Origin: Nocardioides sp. URHA0020
GTDB lineage: Bacteria > Actinomycetota > Actinomycetes > Propionibacteriales > Nocardioidaceae
Assembly: GCF_000620705.1 (NCBI RefSeq)
Contig: NZ_KK211166.1
Coordinates: forward strand, 186,001-250,000
Length of the DNA: 64,000 nt
Direction: 5' to 3'
The notes under the pieces were generated by a model, which did not search any database, was not told where the DNA came from, and worked only from the letters and a program-made list of their open reading frames with translations. The position numbers and the translations under genes were made by a program. Position 1 is the first letter of the stretch. Each line of letters opens with the position of its first letter. Below are positions 48,550 through 57,559 of the stretch, piece after piece.

Positions 48550-48843
48550 TCAGGAAACGATCGCGAGGACGTCGCGCGCCGAGAGGATGAGGTACTCCTC
48601 GCCGGCGTACTTGACCTCGGTGCCGCCGTACTTGCTGTAGATGACCTTGTCGCCGACGTTGACGTCGAGCGGGACGCGGTTGCCGTTGTCGTCGATGCGA
48701 CCGGGACCGACGCTCAGGACCTCGCCCTCCTGGGGCTTCTCCTTGGCGGTGTCCGGGATGACCAGGCCGGAAGCCGTGGTCTGCTCGGCCTCCAGGGCCT
48801 TGACGACGATCCGGTCCTCGAGAGGCTTGATGTTGACCGACAC
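48550..48843 (-). CDS. groES: Co-chaperonin GroES
   Basis: A 97-residue heptameric lid for GroEL. It begins [14 protein letters not shown], with the mobile loop T-T-A-S-G-L-V-I-P near 22-31 and [14 protein letters not shown]. The GTG is set by GGAGG 8 nt upstream and by family length; the frame is open further upstream. First gene of the heat-shock operon, under CIRCE control. Confidence 0.96.
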   Translation of the reverse strand: MSVNIKPLEDRIVVKALEAEQTTASGLVIPDTAKEKPQEGEVLSVGPGRIDDNGNRVPLDVNVGDKVIYSKYGGTEVKYAGEEYLILSARDVLAIVS

Positions 48844-48943
48844 GATGTCGACCTCCACTTTCTGGCACTTCGATGGTGGGTGATGCACGTCTGGCGCCTG
48901 CGCTGGAGGTACGCCGTCGCGGGGGTCGTACCGGACGCAGGCG

Positions 48944-48970
48944 CTGGCACACTCGCGGGGAGAGTGCCAG
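48944..48970 (-). promoter_or_regulatory. Second CIRCE element (HrcA site)
   Basis: On the minus strand CTGGCACTC-N9-GTGTGCCAG: exact spacing, one base from symmetry. It lies 8 bp downstream of the first CIRCE, about 100 nt before groES, in the predicted leader. Confidence 0.75.
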
Positions 48971-48975
48971 ATCTG

Positions 48976-48981
48976 AAACTA
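48976..48981 (-). promoter_or_regulatory. Candidate -10 box TAGTTT of groES-groEL
   Basis: TAGTTT on the minus strand overlaps the edge of the first CIRCE, placing the transcription start between the two operators. No convincing -35 is seen. Confidence 0.5.
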
Positions 48982-49005
48982 GCACTCTGCCCGACGGAGT
49001 GCCAG
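48979..49005 (-). promoter_or_regulatory. CIRCE element (HrcA site) of the groES-groEL operon
   Basis: On the minus strand CTGGCACTC-N9-GAGTGCTAG, matching TTAGCACTC-N9-GAGTGCTAA except for outer bases. HrcA represses groESL through this site in actinobacteria. Confidence 0.9.
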
Positions 49006-49033
49006 AGGGCCCCCGCCCTGACAGGATCGGGCC

Positions 49034-50218
49034 GTGGACCTCGATGCCTTCCGGTGGCTGCTGACCGACGACGGGCAGCGGCTCCTGGCCGCGGCCGGCG
49101 AGGAGCTGCGGAGCGCGGGCGACGACTCGCTGGCGGTCCAGACCCGGCTGCGGCGTACGGCGGACCCGACCCACGTCGCGACCGCGCTGACCCAGGCCAC
49201 CCTGCGGGTCCGGGCGCGCGCGAAGTTCGCCGACCTCGCCGACCGGATGTACTTCACCTCCGAGGGGCTCGAGCAGGCCACCCGCCTGCGGGTCGCCGAG
49301 CACCGGGCGGCGCGCCTGGTCGCGTCGTCGGCGCACACCCTGATCGACCTCGGCTGCGGCATCGGCGGCGACCTGGTCGCCGCCTCGCGCGCCGGCCTGA
49401 CCTGCGCCGGCGTCGACCTGGACCCCGTGCGGGTCGAGGTGGCCCGCGCCAACATCGACGCCCTCGGGCTGGCGGGGGCGGTCGAGGTCGCGGACGCGAC
49501 CACGATCGACCCGTCGCCCTTCGACGTGGCCTTCGCCGACCCGGCCCGGCGCAGCGCCCGCGGCCGCAGCTTCGACGTCGACGACTGGACGCCGCCGTGG
49601 TCGTTCGTCGAGCGGCTGCTGACCGGCGACGCGTGCGTGAAGGTCGCGCCCGGGATCCCGCACGGCCTGGTCCCCCGGACCGTCGAGGCGGAGTGGGTCA
49701 GCGACCACGGCGAGGTCAAGGAGGCCGCCCTGTGGTCCGGCCGGCTCGCCACCACGGTGCGGCGCGCGACGGTGATCGCCGAGACCGGCCTGGCGACGCT
49801 GACCGACGAGGACGCTCCCCCACTCGGGACGGGTGGGGTCGAGGTGCGACCGGTCGGCGAGTACCTCTACGAGCCCGACGGCGCCGTGATCCGGGCGGGC
49901 CTGGTCACGGCGGTCGCCGCCGGGGTCGGCGGCGGGCTCGTGGACGAGCACATCGCCTACGTGACCTCCGACGAGTCCTTCCGTACGCCGTTCGCGCGCG
50001 GCTACCGGGTCCTCGAGGAGCTCCCCTACCGGGAGAAGCAGCTCCGCGCGGCCCTGCGCGAGCGCAACGTCGGCCGGCTCACGATCAAGAAGCGCGGCGT
50101 CGACGTCGTGCCGGAGGAGCTGCGCAAGCGACTGACGCTGCGCGGTGCCGAGGAGGCGACGATCGTGCTGACCCGGGTGGCCGGGTCGGGCGTGGCACTG
50201 CTGGTGCAGCCCTTCTGA
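49034..50218 (+). CDS. Class I SAM-dependent methyltransferase with THUMP-like C-terminal domain
   Basis: A 394-residue protein. An all-helical N-terminus (about 1-90) leads to the SAM motif I-D-L-G-C-G-I-G-G-D near 107, D-L-D-P-V-R-V motif II near 130 and F-A-D-P-A-R-R near 170. The last 100 residues hold V-G-R-L-T-I-K-K-R-G and resemble the THUMP-like domain of a conserved actinobacterial methyltransferase. Likely RNA substrate, unproven. GTG is set by a weak leaderless box CAGGAT. Confidence 0.8.
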   Translation: MDLDAFRWLLTDDGQRLLAAAGEELRSAGDDSLAVQTRLRRTADPTHVATALTQATLRVRARAKFADLADRMYFTSEGLEQATRLRVAEHRAARLVASSAHTLIDLGCGIGGDLVAASRAGLTCAGVDLDPVRVEVARANIDALGLAGAVEVADATTIDPSPFDVAFADPARRSARGRSFDVDDWTPPWSFVERLLTGDACVKVAPGIPHGLVPRTVEAEWVSDHGEVKEAALWSGRLATTVRRATVIAETGLATLTDEDAPPLGTGGVEVRPVGEYLYEPDGAVIRAGLVTAVAAGVGGGLVDEHIAYVTSDESFRTPFARGYRVLEELPYREKQLRAALRERNVGRLTIKKRGVDVVPEELRKRLTLRGAEEATIVLTRVAGSGVALLVQPF

Positions 50219-50228
50219 CCCGGACGTG

Positions 50229-50266
50229 CGACCGCGCCGGACGGCGTGAGCCGTCCGGCGCGGTCG
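50229..50266. terminator. Bidirectional 17-bp hairpin
   Basis: CGACCGCGCCGGACGGC, loop GTGA, GCCGTCCGGCGCGGTCG. Perfect stem between the convergent methyltransferase and membrane-protein genes. Confidence 0.85.
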
Positions 50267-50273
50267 TGGTCGG

Positions 50274-50873
50274 TCAGGCGGTGGCGGGCACCGGCGTCGG
50301 TGCTCCCGCGACCACCTCGGTGTCCCGGGTGCGGCGAGCGTGCCAGATGCCGAGGGCGAAGAGCGCCAGCAGGATCGCGGCACCCGCGAAGGAGAAGATC
50401 GCGGCGATGCCGGCGATCGTCCCGATGGTCGCGAACGCGTAGCCGTACAGGAGCAGGCCGCGCAGCGTGTTGCCCATGAAGAGCGTCTGCCGGAGACCAG
50501 CGAGCTCCTGACCCTCGGGCGAGGCCTTCTGCTCGTCGGTCATCGAGACGTACTCACCACTGACCTCGCTGTAGGTCTTGCCGGACGATGCCTCGTTCAT
50601 GTGCACGAGGATGTAGTGGTCGGCGTAGGCCTTCGCCTCCGGTCCGGTGTCCATCGGGCTGCCGGCGTAGGGCTCGAGCGCCTTGGCATCGGCCTCGGGC
50701 AGCGAGCTCAGCGCGTCGCCCTCCGGCATCGTGATGCCCTGCATGGTCAGCTGGTCGTGGACCTGGTCACCGATGAACGTGTTCGCCCAGGTGAGCAGGA
50801 TGCCGGCGACGACGAGCACGGCTGCCAGCGCGAGACCCGTCCACGAGATGAGCTTGTCGAGTACCGAGCGCAT
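50274..50873 (-). CDS. Hypothetical three-helix membrane protein
   Basis: 199 residues: transmembrane helix near 12-31, about 95 extracellular acidic residues, then helices near 138-158 and 160-178, and a short tail. No family is recognised. Similar proteins (annotated hypothetical or membrane protein) occur in actinobacteria. It stands as a single gene, separated from the MBL gene by about 120 bp. Confidence 0.72.
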   Translation of the reverse strand: MRSVLDKLISWTGLALAAVLVVAGILLTWANTFIGDQVHDQLTMQGITMPEGDALSSLPEADAKALEPYAGSPMDTGPEAKAYADHYILVHMNEASSGKTYSEVSGEYVSMTDEQKASPEGQELAGLRQTLFMGNTLRGLLLYGYAFATIGTIAGIAAIFSFAGAAILLALFALGIWHARRTRDTEVVAGAPTPVPATA

Positions 50874-50992
50874 GAGGCGCCTCCCTCTTCCGGCGGGGAT
50901 TCTCTGATGGTCCTCGCTTCACCTCTGACGTTAGGGAGACGCTCGGGTGGCGATCAGGGCCGGAAGCAGCCACTGCGTGGGACGAAGGTCCC

Positions 50993-51625
50993 TCAGCCCA
51001 GGGCGACGCGCTCCGCACCGATGGTCGTGTCGTCGCCGTGGCCGGTGTGCACGACGGTGTCGTCGGGCAGCGCGAAGAGGCGGGTGCGGATCGAGTCCTT
51101 GATCAGGTCGCTGTCGGAGTACGAGCGGCCGGTCGCACCCGGGCCTCCGTTGAAGAGGGTGTCGCCGGTGAAGACGCACCCCAGGTCCGGCGCGTAGAGG
51201 CAGACCGCACCCGGGGCGTGGCCGGGGGTGTGCAGGACCTGCAGCGTCGTACCGCCCACGTCGATCGTCACCCCGTCGGCGAGGTCGAGGTCCCAGAGGT
51301 AGTCGGTGTGCGTGAGCTCCCACAGCACCTTGTCGTCGGGGTGCAGCATGATCGGCGCACCCTGCCCGCCGTTGACCGTCTCCCGCAGCTCGGGGGCGAC
51401 CCGGACGTGGTCGTCGTGGGCGTGGGTGCACACGATCGCCTTCACCCTGCGGTCCCCCACGACGGCCAGGATGTCGGCCACGCTGTGCGGGGCGTCGATG
51501 ACGACGCACTCGCTGTCGTCGCCGACCACCCAGATGTTGTTGTCGACGTCGAAGGTCTCCCCGTCGAGGCTGAACGTGCCGGACGAGACCGCGTGGTCGA
51601 CGCGCGCTTCCCCGGAGGCGGCCAT
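50993..51625 (-). CDS. MBL-fold metallohydrolase paired with mscR
   Basis: A 210-residue metallo-beta-lactamase-fold protein with H-A-H-D-D-H near 68-73, G-H-A-P-G near 135, T-G-D-T-L-F near 153 and H-T-G-H-G-D near 192, a full set of metal ligands. Its start overlaps the mscR stop by one base (TGATG). In M. tuberculosis Rv2260 is similarly placed after mscR. It may hydrolyse the S-formylmycothiol made by MscR; this is inference from pairing. Confidence 0.85.
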   Translation of the reverse strand: MAASGEARVDHAVSSGTFSLDGETFDVDNNIWVVGDDSECVVIDAPHSVADILAVVGDRRVKAIVCTHAHDDHVRVAPELRETVNGGQGAPIMLHPDDKVLWELTHTDYLWDLDLADGVTIDVGGTTLQVLHTPGHAPGAVCLYAPDLGCVFTGDTLFNGGPGATGRSYSDSDLIKDSIRTRLFALPDDTVVHTGHGDDTTIGAERVALG

Positions 51626-52737
51626 CAGAGGATCACGACCGAGCGCAGCACGTCGCCGTCGTGCATCTTGTCGAACGCGGCCTCGATGTCGTCGATCCCG
51701 ATCTCCTCGGTCACGAACGCGTCCAGGTCGAGCCGGCCCTGCTGGTAGAGGTCGACCAGCATCGGGAAGTCACGGTCGGGCAGGCAGTCGCCGTACCAGC
51801 TGGACTTCAGCGACCCGCCGCGCCCGAAGACGTCGATCAGCGGGAGGTCGGGCACCTTCATGTCCGGCGTGGGTACGCCGACGAGCACGACCGTGCCGGC
51901 GAGGTCGCGGGCGTAGAAGGCCTGCTTCCAGGTCTCGGGACGTCCAACCGCCTCGATCACCACGTCGGCGCCGTCGGCACCGTCGTAGGTCTCGGCACAG
52001 ATCCGCTTGATCTCCTCGATCGCGTCGACCTGCGAGGAGTCGACCGTGTGGGTCGCACCGAGCCGCTTGGCCGCCTCGAGCTTCTTGGCCGAGATGTCCA
52101 CGGCGATGATCGGCGACGCACCTGCGAGGGCCGAGCCGGCGATGGCCGCGACGCCGACCCCACCGCAGCCGATGACGGCGACGGACCTGCCACGAGTGAC
52201 ACCGCCGGTGTTGATCGCGGCGCCGATGCCGGCCATCACGCCACAGCCGAGCAGACCGACCGCGGCCGCCCGCGCCGACGGGTCGACCTTGGTGCACTGG
52301 CCGGCCGCGACCAGTGTCTTCTCCGCGAAGGCTCCGATGCCGAGGGCCGGCGACAGCTCGGTGCCGGCATCCGGTCCGTCAGCGAGCGTCATCTTCTGGG
52401 TCGCGTTGTGGGTGTTGAAGCAGTACTGCAGGTCGCCGCGCTTGCACGCGCGACACTCACCGCACACGGCGCGCCAGTTGAGGATCACGAAGTCGCCGGG
52501 AGCGATGCCCGTGACGTCGGGCCCGACGGCCTCCACCACGCCCGCGGCCTCGTGGCCGAGCAGGAAGGGGAAGTCGTCGTTGATCCCGCCCTCGCGGTAG
52601 TGCAGGTCGGTGTGGCAGACGCCGCAGGCCTGGACCTGCACCAGCGCCTCGCCCGGACCCGGGTCCGGCACGTTGATCGTGACGAGCTCGACCGGCTGAC
52701 CCTTGGCGCGCGCGATGACGGCCTTCACCTGTTGCAT
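51625..52737 (-). CDS. mscR: S-(hydroxymethyl)mycothiol dehydrogenase (zinc alcohol dehydrogenase family)
   Basis: A 370-residue class III-type zinc dehydrogenase that oxidises the formaldehyde-mycothiol adduct and can reduce S-nitrosomycothiol. Catalytic zinc region A-C-G-V-C-H-T-D-L near 28-36 and G-H-E-A-A-G-V, structural zinc C-G-E-C-R-A-C-K-x7-C, and NAD motif G-C-G-G-V-G-V near 190. The ATG at 52737 (M-Q-Q-V-K-A-V-I) fits homologues; ATG and GTG 18-21 nt upstream are in frame. Confidence 0.92.
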   Translation of the reverse strand: MQQVKAVIARAKGQPVELVTINVPDPGPGEALVQVQACGVCHTDLHYREGGINDDFPFLLGHEAAGVVEAVGPDVTGIAPGDFVILNWRAVCGECRACKRGDLQYCFNTHNATQKMTLADGPDAGTELSPALGIGAFAEKTLVAAGQCTKVDPSARAAAVGLLGCGVMAGIGAAINTGGVTRGRSVAVIGCGGVGVAAIAGSALAGASPIIAVDISAKKLEAAKRLGATHTVDSSQVDAIEEIKRICAETYDGADGADVVIEAVGRPETWKQAFYARDLAGTVVLVGVPTPDMKVPDLPLIDVFGRGGSLKSSWYGDCLPDRDFPMLVDLYQQGRLDLDAFVTEEIGIDDIEAAFDKMHDGDVLRSVVIL

Positions 52738-52831
52738 GCAGCCAGCCAACCGCATCACGCAAGAATTGCAACCATCGGGCAGGGCTGGGGTCTGGAGGTG
52801 GTGTCGGTGATGCAGACGCGGTGATCGGGGC

Positions 52832-52859
52832 GAGTTTCATCGGCCGGCCGATGAAACTC
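52832..52859. repeat. Perfect 28-bp palindrome between divergent genes
   Basis: Half-site GAGTTTCATCGGCC followed by its exact complement, no central gap. It lies between mscR (minus) and the MMPL gene (plus), both transcribed away, so it is not a terminator for either. It could be an operator or a dispersed palindromic repeat. Confidence 0.75.
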
Positions 52860-52926
52860 CCGCAGCCCTCGAGCAGATGACGGCTTTGTAGCCGAAAGTC
52901 GGAAGCATCCGGACACCGATCGTCGG

Positions 52927-52932
52927 TACGTT
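52927..52932 (+). promoter_or_regulatory. -10 box TACGTT of the leaderless MMPL gene
   Basis: TACGTT, 7 nt before the GTG at 52940. Confidence 0.6.
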
Positions 52933-52939
52933 CCTGAGC

Positions 52940-55090
52940 GTGTTCGCCTTCCTCGCTCATCTCGCGTCCCGTCGTCCGTGGTGGATCATCGCCAGCTGGG
53001 TCGTCGTCACGATCCTGCTGGTGCTGTTCGCGCCCAAGGTCGAGTCGACGACCGACCAGGCCGACTTCCTGCCGGACAAGTACGAGTCGATCAAGGCCTA
53101 CTCGCTCATCGACAGTGCCTTCCCGCAGCAGCAGGACGCCGGCGCGACCATCGTCTTCGACCGCACCGACGGCGACCCGCTGAGCGACGCCGACACGGCC
53201 GCGATCCAGAACGTCGTCAGTGGCCTGGACCTGCCGCCGGTCTTCACCAAGGCCGAGGACCCGCAGGTCTCGCCGACCAAGCAAGTGGCGATCGTCAACC
53301 TCGCGCTGGACCCGGACGCCACCGGTCAGGACCCCGACGAGTACAACCAGGTCGAGGACCTGCGCGACGGTCTGGCCGCGGCCACCAAGGGCACCGACCT
53401 GCGCGCGCAGACGACCGGCAACCTGCCGCAGACCTACGACCAGGCGGAGTCGGGCAGCAACGCGGAGGCGATCGTCGGGCTCGCGACGGTGGTGCTCATC
53501 CTGGTGCTCCTCGGCATCATCTTCCGCAGCGTCATCATCGCCCTGATGCCGATCCTGGCGGTCGGCCTCATCCTCTCGCCGGTGTCGTCGGCGCTGATCA
53601 ACATCGCCGCCAAGCTCTTCGACCTGCAGAAGGACGACTCGACGACCGTCATCCTGATCGTCGTCCTCTTCGGCATCGGCACCGACTACATCCTCTTCTT
53701 CCTCTTCCGCTACCGCGAGCGCATGCGGGCGGGCGACGAGCACAAGGTGGCGGTGGAGCAGGCCCTGAAGCGCGCCGGCGAGGCCATCGCCTCGGCAGGG
53801 GCCGCGGTCTTCGTCGCGTTCATGACGCTCGCCCTCTCCTCCCTCGGCATCTTCCGGTCCATCGGCCCGTCGCTGGCGATCGCCGTCGGCGTCACGCTGA
53901 TCGCGGCCCTCACGCTCTTCCCCGCGCTGGTCTCCGTGCTCGGTCGGGCGCTCTTTTGGCCCTCGAAGAAGTGGAAGCAGCCCTCGACCGGGACCCGCTT
54001 CGGCAAGATCGGGGACTCCCTCGGCAGGCACCCGGTCCGGTACGCCGTGGCGTCGGGCGGCACCCTTGCCCTCCTCACGGTCTTCGCCTTCAGCTTCAAC
54101 CCGACCTTCGACCTCGGCTCCTCCTCGTCGGCCGCCAACGTGGAGTCGGCCGAGGCCACGAAGACCCTGGAGGACGGCGGGTTCTCCGCCGGCGCGACCC
54201 AGCCGACGCCGATCGTCCTGCACTCCTCGGGGGAGCTCACCCAGGCCACGGTGGACCAGTTCGCGGCCGGCCTCGAGGACGTGGACGGCATCGGCCAGGT
54301 GCTCGGCGGCCAGGTGTCGCCCACCGATCCCTCGACCGCGATCGTCATGACGGTCCTCGACGTCGACCCGACCTCCGACGCCGCCCTGGCGTCCGTGCGC
54401 GACACCGTCCGGCCGAAGGCCCACGACCTGGCGCCCGAGGGCACCACGGCGTACGTCGGCGGCATCACCTCGGTGTTCGTCGACTTCCAGTCGGCCATGA
54501 ACCGCGACTACGCCGTCGTCTTCCCGGTCGCCGCGCTGATCATCATGCTGATCCTCGCGCTGCTGCTGCGCTCGCTGGTGGCCCCGCTCTACCTGATGCT
54601 CTCGGTGGGCCTCGGGTTCGGTGCCACCCTCGGGGCGTCGGTGATCGTCTTCCAGCACGTGGCTGGGCATCAAGGCCTGATCTTCCTGCTGCCGATCTAC
54701 ATCTACCTGTTCGTGGTCGCGCTCGGCACCGACTACAACATCTTGATGATCGCTCGGTTGAGGGAGGAGTCGCGCGAGGGCAAGCCACCGCGCGAGGCCG
54801 CGGCGCAGGCCGTCCGGCACGCCGGCCCGACGGTCGCTGCCGCCGGCCTGATCCTCGCCGGCACGTTCGCCTCGCTCATGCTCGCCGGCAACTCGCTGCT
54901 GGTGTCGATGGGCTTCGCGATCTCCTTCGGCATCGCGGTGTCGGCGTTCGTGATGGCGATGTTCTTCACGCCGTCGATCACCGCCCTGCTGGGCCACGCC
55001 GCCTGGTGGCCCGGGCACGGCGACGAGACGTCCACGAAGGAGCTCGCCGACGAGCCTCCGGCCGGGGAGGACACCCCGGTCGCGCCGTAG
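52940..55090 (+). CDS. MMPL family RND-type transporter (second copy)
   Basis: 716 residues with 12 helices in two repeats. F-G-I-G-T-D-Y-I-L-F and V-A-L-G-T-D-Y-N-I-L hold the proton-relay Asp-Tyr pairs. Extracellular domains lie at about 35-185 and 380-530. The tail is acidic and proline-rich. It is a distant paralogue of the 17445 protein. Substrate probably a lipid or drug-like molecule. GTG is set by the leaderless box. Confidence 0.9.
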   Translation: MFAFLAHLASRRPWWIIASWVVVTILLVLFAPKVESTTDQADFLPDKYESIKAYSLIDSAFPQQQDAGATIVFDRTDGDPLSDADTAAIQNVVSGLDLPPVFTKAEDPQVSPTKQVAIVNLALDPDATGQDPDEYNQVEDLRDGLAAATKGTDLRAQTTGNLPQTYDQAESGSNAEAIVGLATVVLILVLLGIIFRSVIIALMPILAVGLILSPVSSALINIAAKLFDLQKDDSTTVILIVVLFGIGTDYILFFLFRYRERMRAGDEHKVAVEQALKRAGEAIASAGAAVFVAFMTLALSSLGIFRSIGPSLAIAVGVTLIAALTLFPALVSVLGRALFWPSKKWKQPSTGTRFGKIGDSLGRHPVRYAVASGGTLALLTVFAFSFNPTFDLGSSSSAANVESAEATKTLEDGGFSAGATQPTPIVLHSSGELTQATVDQFAAGLEDVDGIGQVLGGQVSPTDPSTAIVMTVLDVDPTSDAALASVRDTVRPKAHDLAPEGTTAYVGGITSVFVDFQSAMNRDYAVVFPVAALIIMLILALLLRSLVAPLYLMLSVGLGFGATLGASVIVFQHVAGHQGLIFLLPIYIYLFVVALGTDYNILMIARLREESREGKPPREAAAQAVRHAGPTVAAAGLILAGTFASLMLAGNSLLVSMGFAISFGIAVSAFVMAMFFTPSITALLGHAAWWPGHGDETSTKELADEPPAGEDTPVAP

Positions 55091-55097
55091 CCCCGGC

Positions 55098-55158
55098 ATA
55101 GTCCCTGACGCGTCGGGCCTGGACGCGCCCCGAAGGGGCCGCGAACGTCAGGGACTAT
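55098..55158. terminator. Nested inverted repeat between convergent genes
   Basis: Outer arms ATAGTCCCTGACG and CGTCAGGGACTAT (13 perfect pairs) enclose 35 nt with an inner GCCCC-GAA-GGGGC hairpin. It lies between the MMPL gene and tsaD and probably ends both transcripts. Confidence 0.75.
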
Positions 55159-55164
55159 CCCGGC

Positions 55165-56208
55165 TCAGACCAGGACGGTCGTGATCGGCTGCGAGGAGTC
55201 GGCGGGCAGGTCGAGGGCGGACGGCGTACGGCCGCGGGCCACCATCTCGGCGCCGAGGGCGGCCACCATCGCGCCGTTGTCGGTGCACAGCCCCGGTCGT
55301 GGGACCCGCACCCGGATGCCGGCGGCGGTGGCGCGCTCGGTCGCCATCGCGCGCAGACGGGAGTTGGCCGCCACCCCGCCGCCGATCAGGATGTCCTCGA
55401 TGCCCTCGCTGCGCGCGGCGTCGACCGCCTTGCGGGTGAGCACGTCGCAGACGGCCTCCTGGAAGCTGGCGGCGACGTCGGCGACCGGCACCGGCTCCCC
55501 GGACCGCTCCCGCGCCTCGACCCAGCGCGCGACGGCGGTCTTGAGCCCCGAGAACGAGAAGTCGAAGCGGTGCCGCTCCAGGTCGCGCCGGGCGGTCAGG
55601 CCGCGGGGGAAGTCGACGTACACGCTGTCCCCCTCGCGGGCGACGCGGTCGATGTGCGGCCCACCGGGGAACGGCAGCCCCAGCAGGCGCGCGACCTTGT
55701 CGAAGGCCTCGCCGGCCGCGTCGTCGATGGTCGCCCCCATCGGGTCGACCCCGACGGTGACGTCCTCGACGCGCAGCAGGCTGGAGTGACCGCCGCTGAC
55801 CAGCATCGCCAGGCAGGGCTCCGGCAGCGGGCCGTGCTCGAGCTGGTCGACGGCCACGTGGGCGGCGAGGTGGTTGACGCCGTAGATCGGCTTGCCCAGC
55901 CCGACCGCCAGCGCCTTGGCCGCGGCGACGCCGACCATCAGCGCCCCGGCGAGACCGGGCCCGCTGGTGACCGCGATCGCGTCGACGTCGGTGAGCCGGA
56001 TGCCGGCCGTCTCGCAGGCGCGCTCGATGGTCGGCACCATGGCCTCGAGGTGCGCCCGGCTGGCGACCTCGGGCACCACGCCGCCGAAGCGCGCGTGCTC
56101 CTCGACGCTGCTGGCCACCGCGTCGGCGAGCAGCGTGTGGCCGCGCACGATGCCGACCCCGGTCTCGTCGCAGGACGTCTCGATGCCGAGGATCAGGGGC
56201 TCGCTCAC
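55165..56208 (-). CDS. tsaD: tRNA N6-adenosine threonylcarbamoyltransferase TsaD
   Basis: A 347-residue ASKHA-fold enzyme that installs the t6A base on tRNAs reading ANN codons, with TsaB and TsaE. Marks: [10 protein letters not shown] near 7-16, iron-binding N-H-L-A-A-H near 112-117, V-S-G-G-H-S and G-G-G-V-A-A-N-S. Length is standard. Its usual neighbours rimI and tsaB lie 3 kb further on, past three inserted genes. GTG start. Confidence 0.96.
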   Translation of the reverse strand: MSEPLILGIETSCDETGVGIVRGHTLLADAVASSVEEHARFGGVVPEVASRAHLEAMVPTIERACETAGIRLTDVDAIAVTSGPGLAGALMVGVAAAKALAVGLGKPIYGVNHLAAHVAVDQLEHGPLPEPCLAMLVSGGHSSLLRVEDVTVGVDPMGATIDDAAGEAFDKVARLLGLPFPGGPHIDRVAREGDSVYVDFPRGLTARRDLERHRFDFSFSGLKTAVARWVEARERSGEPVPVADVAASFQEAVCDVLTRKAVDAARSEGIEDILIGGGVAANSRLRAMATERATAAGIRVRVPRPGLCTDNGAMVAALGAEMVARGRTPSALDLPADSSQPITTVLV

Positions 56209-56223
56209 GGGTTCCTCACGGGA

Positions 56224-57021
56224 TCATTGTGCCGACCGCGCGTACGCCGTGGGGGTGACCCCCAGCAGCCGGCGGAAGTGTCGGGTCAGGTGGGCCTGGT
56301 CGTGGAAGCCGACGGCGACCGCGACGTCGGCGGCGCGCTCCCCCGACAGCAGCAGCCGGCGGGCCCGGTCGAGCCGGCGGCCGGTCAGGTAGCGGTGCGG
56401 CGGGATCGCGAACTCGGCGCCGAACGCCCGCACCAGGTGGGTGGGGTGCGCGCCCAGCGCGCGGGCCGCGACCGGCAGCGAGAGACCCTCGACCACGGCT
56501 GCGTCCAGCAGCTCACGCAGTCGGTGGGCCAGCGGCGGGTCCCGGCGTACGACGGCCGGGGTGCTCGCGCCGTCGAGCCGCTGCCGCAGTCCGTCGACCA
56601 CGAGCTCGAGGCGCACCTCCGCCTCCAGCTCCTCGCCGACCCGCTGGAGGGCACCGTGCAGCCGGTGGACGGCGCCGCGCAGGGCAGGGTCGGCCCACCC
56701 CGGTCGGTCGACCGCGGCCCCGATCCGCGCGACGTCCAGCACGCCCTCGTCGAGGTAGACCACGCGCTTGCGGAAGCCGGTCGCCTCGACCGACCGGCCG
56801 TCGTGCGCGACGTGCGGCGGCAGCAGCGTCACCCGGTCGCCGAGCGCGCCGTGCTGGTGGCGGTCGAGGTCGTAGCGGACCGTGCCGGTGTCGACGAGCA
56901 GCAGCGTCCAGGTGCCGTGCGTGTGGGAGGGGTAGGCGTGCTCCGGGAAGTGCGCGTGCAGCACCTCCGACACCCCGGCGACGGGCGGGTGCCAGGCCCG
57001 GATGGTCGGCCGCGCAGGCAT
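56224..57021 (-). CDS. AraC family transcriptional regulator
   Basis: A 265-residue regulator. The N-terminal AraC-type cupin (about 15-110) has H-A-H-F-P-E-H and H-T-H-G-T-W-T-L, and the C-terminal double helix-turn-helix (about 165-262) has L-P-V-A-A-R-A-L-G-A-H-P-T-H-L and V-A-V-A-V-G-F-H-D-Q-A-H-L-T-R-H-F-R. It is divergent from a DUF2000 gene, a common pairing, so it probably regulates it. ATG at 57021 is used; M at 57036 is in frame. Confidence 0.88.
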   Translation of the reverse strand: MPARPTIRAWHPPVAGVSEVLHAHFPEHAYPSHTHGTWTLLLVDTGTVRYDLDRHQHGALGDRVTLLPPHVAHDGRSVEATGFRKRVVYLDEGVLDVARIGAAVDRPGWADPALRGAVHRLHGALQRVGEELEAEVRLELVVDGLRQRLDGASTPAVVRRDPPLAHRLRELLDAAVVEGLSLPVAARALGAHPTHLVRAFGAEFAIPPHRYLTGRRLDRARRLLLSGERAADVAVAVGFHDQAHLTRHFRRLLGVTPTAYARSAQ

Positions 57022-57071
57022 GTCAGAAACGTACAAGACGGCGGCGTACGCCGAGCGTCACGGTGGACCCC

Positions 57072-57506
57072 ATGGCCGACGAGACCAAGCGGGACACCAA
57101 GCCCGACACCAAGATCGCGATCCTCCTCCGCGACGACCTCGAGACGTGGCAGCGGCTGAACGCGACCGCGTTCCTGGTCAGCGGCATCACGCACGCGTGG
57201 CCGCAGCTGGTCGGCGAGCCGTACGGCGACGCCGACGGCACGGCGTACCTCGCGATGCTGGGCCTGCCGGTGATGGTCTTCCAGGGCGACGCGGCCATGC
57301 TGCGCACGGCCCACGAGCGGGCGGTACGACGCGGCGAGACCGTCGGCGTCTTCACGACCGACCTCTTCCGCACCGGCAACGACGAGGACAACCGCGCCGC
57401 GGTGGCCGCCGTACGTGGCGACGAGCTCGACCTGGTCGGGCTCGCCGTGCACGCCCCCCGCAACGCCGTCGACAAGATCCTCAAGGGCGCGACGCTCCAT
57501 CCGTGA
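57072..57506 (+). CDS. DUF2000 family protein
   Basis: 144 residues of the DUF2000 family: K-I-A-I-L-L-R-D-D-L-E-T-W-Q-R-L-N-A-T-A-F, G-E-P-Y-G-D-A-D-G and P-V-M-V-F-Q-G-D. Structures of the family resemble peptidyl-tRNA hydrolase 2, but the function is unknown. It is divergent from the AraC regulator. ATG at 57072 is preferred; a GTG at 57063 is in frame. Confidence 0.83.
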   Translation: MADETKRDTKPDTKIAILLRDDLETWQRLNATAFLVSGITHAWPQLVGEPYGDADGTAYLAMLGLPVMVFQGDAAMLRTAHERAVRRGETVGVFTTDLFRTGNDEDNRAAVAAVRGDELDLVGLAVHAPRNAVDKILKGATLHP

Positions 57507-57516
57507 CGGTCGGGGG

Positions 57517-57540
57517 TATCTTCGGGTGGTCCAGACCACC
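57517..57540 (+). promoter_or_regulatory. Promoter and inverted repeat upstream of the acid phosphatase gene
   Basis: TATCTT at 57517-57522 as -10 box, followed by GGTGGTC-CA-GACCACC (57525-57540), near the likely transcription start. The palindrome sits where a repressor would block initiation. AGGAG follows 11-15 nt later. Confidence 0.5.
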
Positions 57541-57559
57541 TGACCGCCCAGGAGTGTCC

